DNA from: Bimuria novae-zelandiae CBS 107.79 | Lineage: Eukaryota > Ascomycota > Dothideomycetes > Pleosporales > Didymosphaeriaceae | Direction: 5' to 3' | Length of the DNA stretch: 64,000 nucleotides | NCBI GenBank assembly: GCA_010015655.1 | Contig: ML976765.1 | Coordinates: forward strand, 73,084 to 137,083 | Shown here: in pieces, positions 59,901 through 64,000 of the stretch | Layout of the letters: each line of letters opens with the position of its first letter | Numbering within the stretch: the first letter of the stretch is position 1 | Notes under the pieces: model-generated | What the model saw: only the letters and a program-made list of their open reading frames with translations | Told to the model about the DNA's origin: nothing | Database searches by the model: none | Program-made: the position numbers and the translations under genes

Positions 59901-61760
59901 TAGATTAATATTAAAATAACGCTCTTAGATATTAAAACCTCGATTTTAGTACGGAGAATATTATTAAAGGCTTATAACGTACACGTTAAAACGCTAATTT
60001 CTAGGGACTAGAGAGATAGCATTCTCAAGCCGTTTTATATAAAGGATTAGTTAGTAACTACCTTAAGGCTTTTTTAATTACCTTAAAAGCTAAGCTAATA
60101 ATAAAAATATATTACACTTAGGTTCTAAGAGCTCGGCGATTATATTAAGAGCTAAATTATTACTAATTTAGAGAATAGTTTTAAGAGGCTGAATAAAAAG
60201 AGTATCGCGAGATCTAGAGTAAAGGCTACTTTTCTAAAATAATATAAATAGTAGAAACTGCTAATATAGAGGTGCTACCCCTAATATAGGTATTTATATA
60301 TAAGTTTAATAAGGATAGCTACCTCTATTAATTTAAGACACGACTTATCGTCCGCGGCAACCTATAATAGCTATATAAAAATATATATATAGCTATATTA
60401 GCTACCTAAATATTCTAAGTACTTATTATAATAGCTAATTAATTTAGATTAGAGCTACTTTAGTACGACGTACTAAACGCGTTTCTAAATGCTATACTTA
60501 AATAAAAGCTCTACGCTGAGACACTAGATAGTTTTAAAAAGGATAGAGAGCTACTACAGGTGCTAAGAGCCCTGTACGAACTAAAAGAATTACCGCTACT
60601 ATAGTATAAGGACCTAAGAGAGACACTAAAGTCTTTAGGCCTAACGTCTATACTAGGATTTCTATACGTCTACGTTATTAGCTAGTTAATTATATTTATT
60701 TACGTTAATAATATCGTCATGGCTTTCTACCTATTAAATAGAAATCTACACTAAGAGTTTAAGAAAAAGCTTAATAAATATTATAGCCTAAAGTACTTTA
60801 AAGAATTTAAGTAGTTCTTAGGTATACGCGTTGTTTAAGACACTAATATATATATAATTTACTTAGTATAAGACGCCTATATTAATAAGGTTACTAATAA
60901 GTATAATATTATTTTTACTAGCCGCCTTGTAGAGGTGCCTATACTAGTAAACTACTTAGAATAATCTCTTAAGGAACTAAACAAAGCTTAGATAAAGACT
61001 TATTAAGAGCTTATAGGCTACTTTACCTACCTAACATAGTATACCTAACCTAATCTAGCACGCGCTCACGTTATTTATGTTTTATATTTAACTAACCCTA
61101 GTTAAGTACACGTTAAATCTATTTAAAGGGTGTAGCGTTATATTTTTAAAATAAAGTATCGAGCTCTGTAAGCGCAAGCTATTAATAAAGTAAAAATTTA
61201 ATAGTATTTTATAATACTATAAGACTATCGCGATCTAAATTTCTTTAGGGCATTTAATACTATTTTTACTAATAATATTAAGACGCGCTAAAGCTCTTAA
61301 GAATATATTTTTTAGCTATTTAGCATAACTATTAACTAGAAATTAACGCTATAACGCATAGTTATAAAATTAATTACTAAAGTAGAACTTCTTACTCTAT
61401 TACTTACTAAATTAAAGATAGAGGAGTAGTGCCGCCTATTTAAAGGACTATTTTTAAAGATTAACTAAATGCCTATTATCTAGTATAATAACTAATAGAC
61501 TATAGGCATAGTTATAAAAGAGATAGATAAGCTTAGTACTAAGCTTAAACACGTTAATATTTACTAGAACTAGATCTGCTAGGAGGTTAAGGAGAATTAC
61601 CTCTACGTTTAATAAAAGTTTATAAACTAAATACCTACTAATAGCATAATAAAGATCCTTCCTTAACAGAAGCATATTAAATTTGTATAGTAACTACACC
61701 TTGTAGATATTCGTTTAAAGGTTTATGAGATGGAGAAGGACACTTGAGAGGTTCATCCTT
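57000..61760 (+). pseudogene. C1 gag-pol relic (copia order)
   Basis: Pre-integrase and integrase relics lie at about 58.4-59.6 kb (ADASCRLK, then GHPGKKAMEYL). RT at about 60.1-60.8 kb has DVLNAFLNA, LRALYELKELP and the catalytic FIYVNNIVM (YVDDI position). RNase H-side motifs at about 60.9-61.7 kb include RLVEVPILVNYLEQSLKELN, YFTYLT.YTQPNLARAH and IKEIDKLSTKLKHVNI. Numerous stop codons; inactive. Confidence 0.85.
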
Positions 61761-61792
61761 ACGTCGTGGATTGACTACAGGAGGAGGGGGTG

Positions 61793-61992
61793 TGTGACGG
61801 TTTGATGACTCTTACCCTATGAGATGGTTACTCCTACCCTTGCTTGGTTGCCACTCACCTTTCTGAGAGGGCTACACCTATCTGGGACTAGCGATGTTTA
61901 CGCTTGTGCATATACGTACTCCGCAGCTTCTAGACAGCAGACACCGAACAGACAGAAAGACAGAGAATTGCACAATCTTTTCTACTGCAACA
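61793..61992 (+). repeat. C1 3' LTR (200 bp)
   Basis: Partner of 56596-56795, followed by the TCTTA duplication. Confidence 0.93.
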
Positions 61993-62100
61993 TCTTATCT
62001 TATACATATATATATAGAGCTGCACTTCTTTATAGCTAGTAATATAACGTAGTCCTCCCCCTCTTTTTACACTATTATAGTTATAAGCCTAGAAGCCTTT

Positions 62101-62577
62101 TGTTACGATCACGAACCCCACAGGAACAATAGAATAAGACAATTACGCCAAGAGAGTCATTATTAGCAAAATTACTAAGGCGAAGGAACACAAGGAAGCG
62201 TAAGGCAGCTTAGATTAGTAGTTACGTAATAAGATCCCGCATAATGTAAGATCCTATAGGACCTTAAGGACTTAGTAGGACTATAATAATAATTCTAATA
62301 ATAGTAAAAACTAAAATAAATAGTGTATAGTTTAATAATTTCTTTATACTTCTCCTGCTCCTTATAGTTAACTTAACATACTATAAGTATATTTCTTATA
62401 ATAGATTAGTAAATCTCCTAGTTAATTATTTTATAGTTTATTATAGAATTAGATTATTTGCATACCCTAGTATTGTTATTAGCTCTCGACCACTAAATAC
62501 ATTCGTAAGGCATATTACTCTAGACCTATCCTCCCCTAACCTGGATCAGGCGTAGGTAAGTAAACCGCCCAGTAACA
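62101..62577. mobile_element. Solo LTR, family A (477 bp)
   Basis: Starts TGTTACGATCACGAACCCC, ends CAGTAACA, and is flanked by a perfect CCTTT duplication (62096-62100 and 62578-62582). Full-length relative of 22230-22703, more AT-rich in its middle. Confidence 0.9.
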
Positions 62578-62582
62578 CCTTT

Positions 62583-62889
62583 AATTAATTACCACGTTTA
62601 CCTAATATATAGCTAATACAATAAGCTATTAATATAATAATACTTAATGCTAAGAATATAAATAATTAGGTAATTATAGTAACTTAAGAGCAAGTAGTGC
62701 AGGTAATAAAAATATTAATTACCCTTAAAAAGCTAGATAACTAATTAAAATAGCTATTTATAAGAAAGATCTCTATAGACTAAAATAGTTTATAAAAATA
62801 CGTTAATCTAGATTTTACGCTAAAGAATTTAAAGAAGCTAAAAAGTAAAAAACTAATAAAGCTAAAAGTAAAGAAATTCAAAGCCTTTT
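62583..62889. other. AT-rich degraded sequence
   Basis: Stop-filled, no recognisable motif. Continuous with 63307 onward before insertion of the solo LTR between them. Confidence 0.4.
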
Positions 62890-63306
62890 TATTAAGCCCT
62901 TTGGGGTATCTAGTCCTAAAGGAGACTAGGGTTGGTTCTCGAATAAGAGTACTATTAGGCAAGAAAGGGGTATTAACTACGTAAACTAGTTAATAGGTTT
63001 ATTAGTATTAAAGGTAAAGTAAGTTATAATTAAATCGACGAGAGCCTAAGTCAAATCTAAATAATAGATTAGTAAACAGGTTAAATATAATAATAGAAGC
63101 CTATTATTGTATTCTTATATATAAGTCTTATCCTATGGATCCTAGAGTCTTATTAGTCCCAAAGTCCCAACTTGCTAAGATACTTTTAGGACTCTGATAA
63201 TTCTAGGACGCGTGACTTGTCACGTGATACGTGGCTAAGTTAGGTCCTTGGCGTTGGCGCACAGATAAGTGCCTATACCCCGCCCTCGTTATATTAGATC
63301 CTAACA
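62890..63306 (-). mobile_element. Solo LTR, G2-related family (417 bp)
   Basis: Starts TATTAAGCCC (TGTTAAG with one RIP change), ends GATCCTAACA, flanked by CTTTT on both sides (62885-62889 and 63307-63311). Shares the GGTTGGTTCTCG and GATTAGTAAACAGGTTAAA-type blocks with the G2 LTRs. The right third is GC-richer and little mutated. Confidence 0.88.
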
Positions 63307-63311
63307 CTTTT

Positions 63312-64000
63312 TTTAAAGAAGTAAATTAATATCTTAGATCTAATAATAATAGAGCTCGCTACGTATGACGCCTAGAGTAAATAATTTAATCGCGATAAGG
63401 CAAAGTAGCTTATAAAGTAGAAGGCTTTTAGGAATCTAAGCTTAGAAATTATGTAAATAATTAATATTAAATACTTAAACCTAATTCTTAGCTACGCTAA
63501 CACTTATAATTAGTTAAGACACTAAAGAAAAACTTATGTCTGTCTATTAGAGAGAGGCATTACTAACTAAGAACTTAGTACTATGTAGTCTGCACGAGGC
63601 TAAAGAGGGCTAATCTAGATACCTAGTTTAATAAGTAGGTAACAATTACCTAACTTCTCGCAGAGGATAAGGTGCTAGAGACAACTAATAACTGAGCACA
63701 GGAGGACTTTATCCTAATAATTAGAAGTTTAAACAATAGCTAGGCATCTACTTAGCTACAGGACCTTATTAAGAAATAAAATAAAAGTATAAAGACTTTT
63801 TACTAATTATAAATCTAATCGTAGAGTTTAGATTATACTACTAACGTACACGTCTAATCGCGTTAGGACTTAGAACCTTTGCTATGCTTAAAGTAGCAGG
63901 TAATAGTAATAAATTAGAGACTCTACCAGGAGCCTAGATAGGAGGAAAGTTATATTTAGGAGCTTATACATGCTCAGGACTATAGATACTAATATGTCTT
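63312..64000. other. AT-rich transposon relic, unclassified
   Basis: Strong RIP-like composition. Plus-strand translations show long charged runs broken by stop codons but no diagnostic motif. It continues past the window edge. Confidence 0.4.

Larger units (their letters stand above)
56596..61992 (+). mobile_element. Ty1/copia LTR retrotransposon (element C1)
   Basis: 5397 bp with 200-bp LTRs at 56596-56795 and 61793-61992 (start TGTGACGGTTTGATG, end CTGCAACA). A perfect TCTTA duplication flanks it (56591-56595 and 61993-61997). A polypurine tract (GGAGGAGGGGG) precedes the 3' LTR. The internal order, integrase before RT and RNase H, is that of copia. The interior is very strongly RIP-mutated, while the LTRs differ at only a few transitions. 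Confidence 0.93.

Overview
The window reads as a filamentous ascomycete (Pezizomycotina) chromosome. The host genes have short introns (50-125 nt, GT..AG, CTNAC-like branch sites). The families are typical of this group: a HET-domain protein, an Mep-type ammonium permease, Rrn6, Spc25, a DHX35-like helicase and a secreted class II haem peroxidase. The transposon bodies look heavily hit by repeat-induced point mutation (RIP): they are AT-rich, and conserved Gln and Trp codons have become TAA/TAG/TGA.

Layout. (1) 1-9 kb is ordinary gene space: a secreted thioredoxin-reductase-like flavoprotein (-), an ammonium permease (-) with GATA sites upstream, and an alpha/beta hydrolase (+). A 288-bp unit at 8963-9250 recurs inverted at 44288-44576. 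(2) 10.7-13.4 kb holds a HET-TPR-ankyrin gene (-) whose near-identical ankyrin repeats are interrupted by an assembly gap (425 N). (3) 13.5-44.2 kb is a transposon island. A pogo/Fot1-like element lies at the very start of a Tad-like LINE, and the LINE is bounded by a 13-bp target duplication. Beyond it are a solo LTR, a chromodomain-bearing Ty3/gypsy element, a hAT element, and a second pogo element split by a 7-kb Ty3/gypsy element. One LTR of that element carries a 289-bp MITE, and its interior carries an intact antisense ORF with a Zn2Cys6-like cysteine pattern. A second hAT element with TIRs and an 8-bp duplication contains its own solo LTR. (4) 46.4-55.3 kb is compact housekeeping gene space: RRN6 (-), SPC25 (+), DHX35-like (-), class II peroxidase (+). 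(5) From 56.6 kb to the end is more RIP-degraded sequence: a Ty1/copia element with 200-bp LTRs and a perfect 5-bp duplication, two solo LTRs and unclassified AT-rich relics.

How parts relate. RRN6 and SPC25 are divergent across 400 bp; SPC25 and the helicase are tail to tail 100 bp apart. The HET gene sits at the island edge with its 5' flank cut off by the LINE/pogo insertion 107 bp upstream of its start codon. Transposon boundaries were placed from paired termini and target duplications seen directly in the sequence. Host gene functions are inferred from motifs, without database searches.
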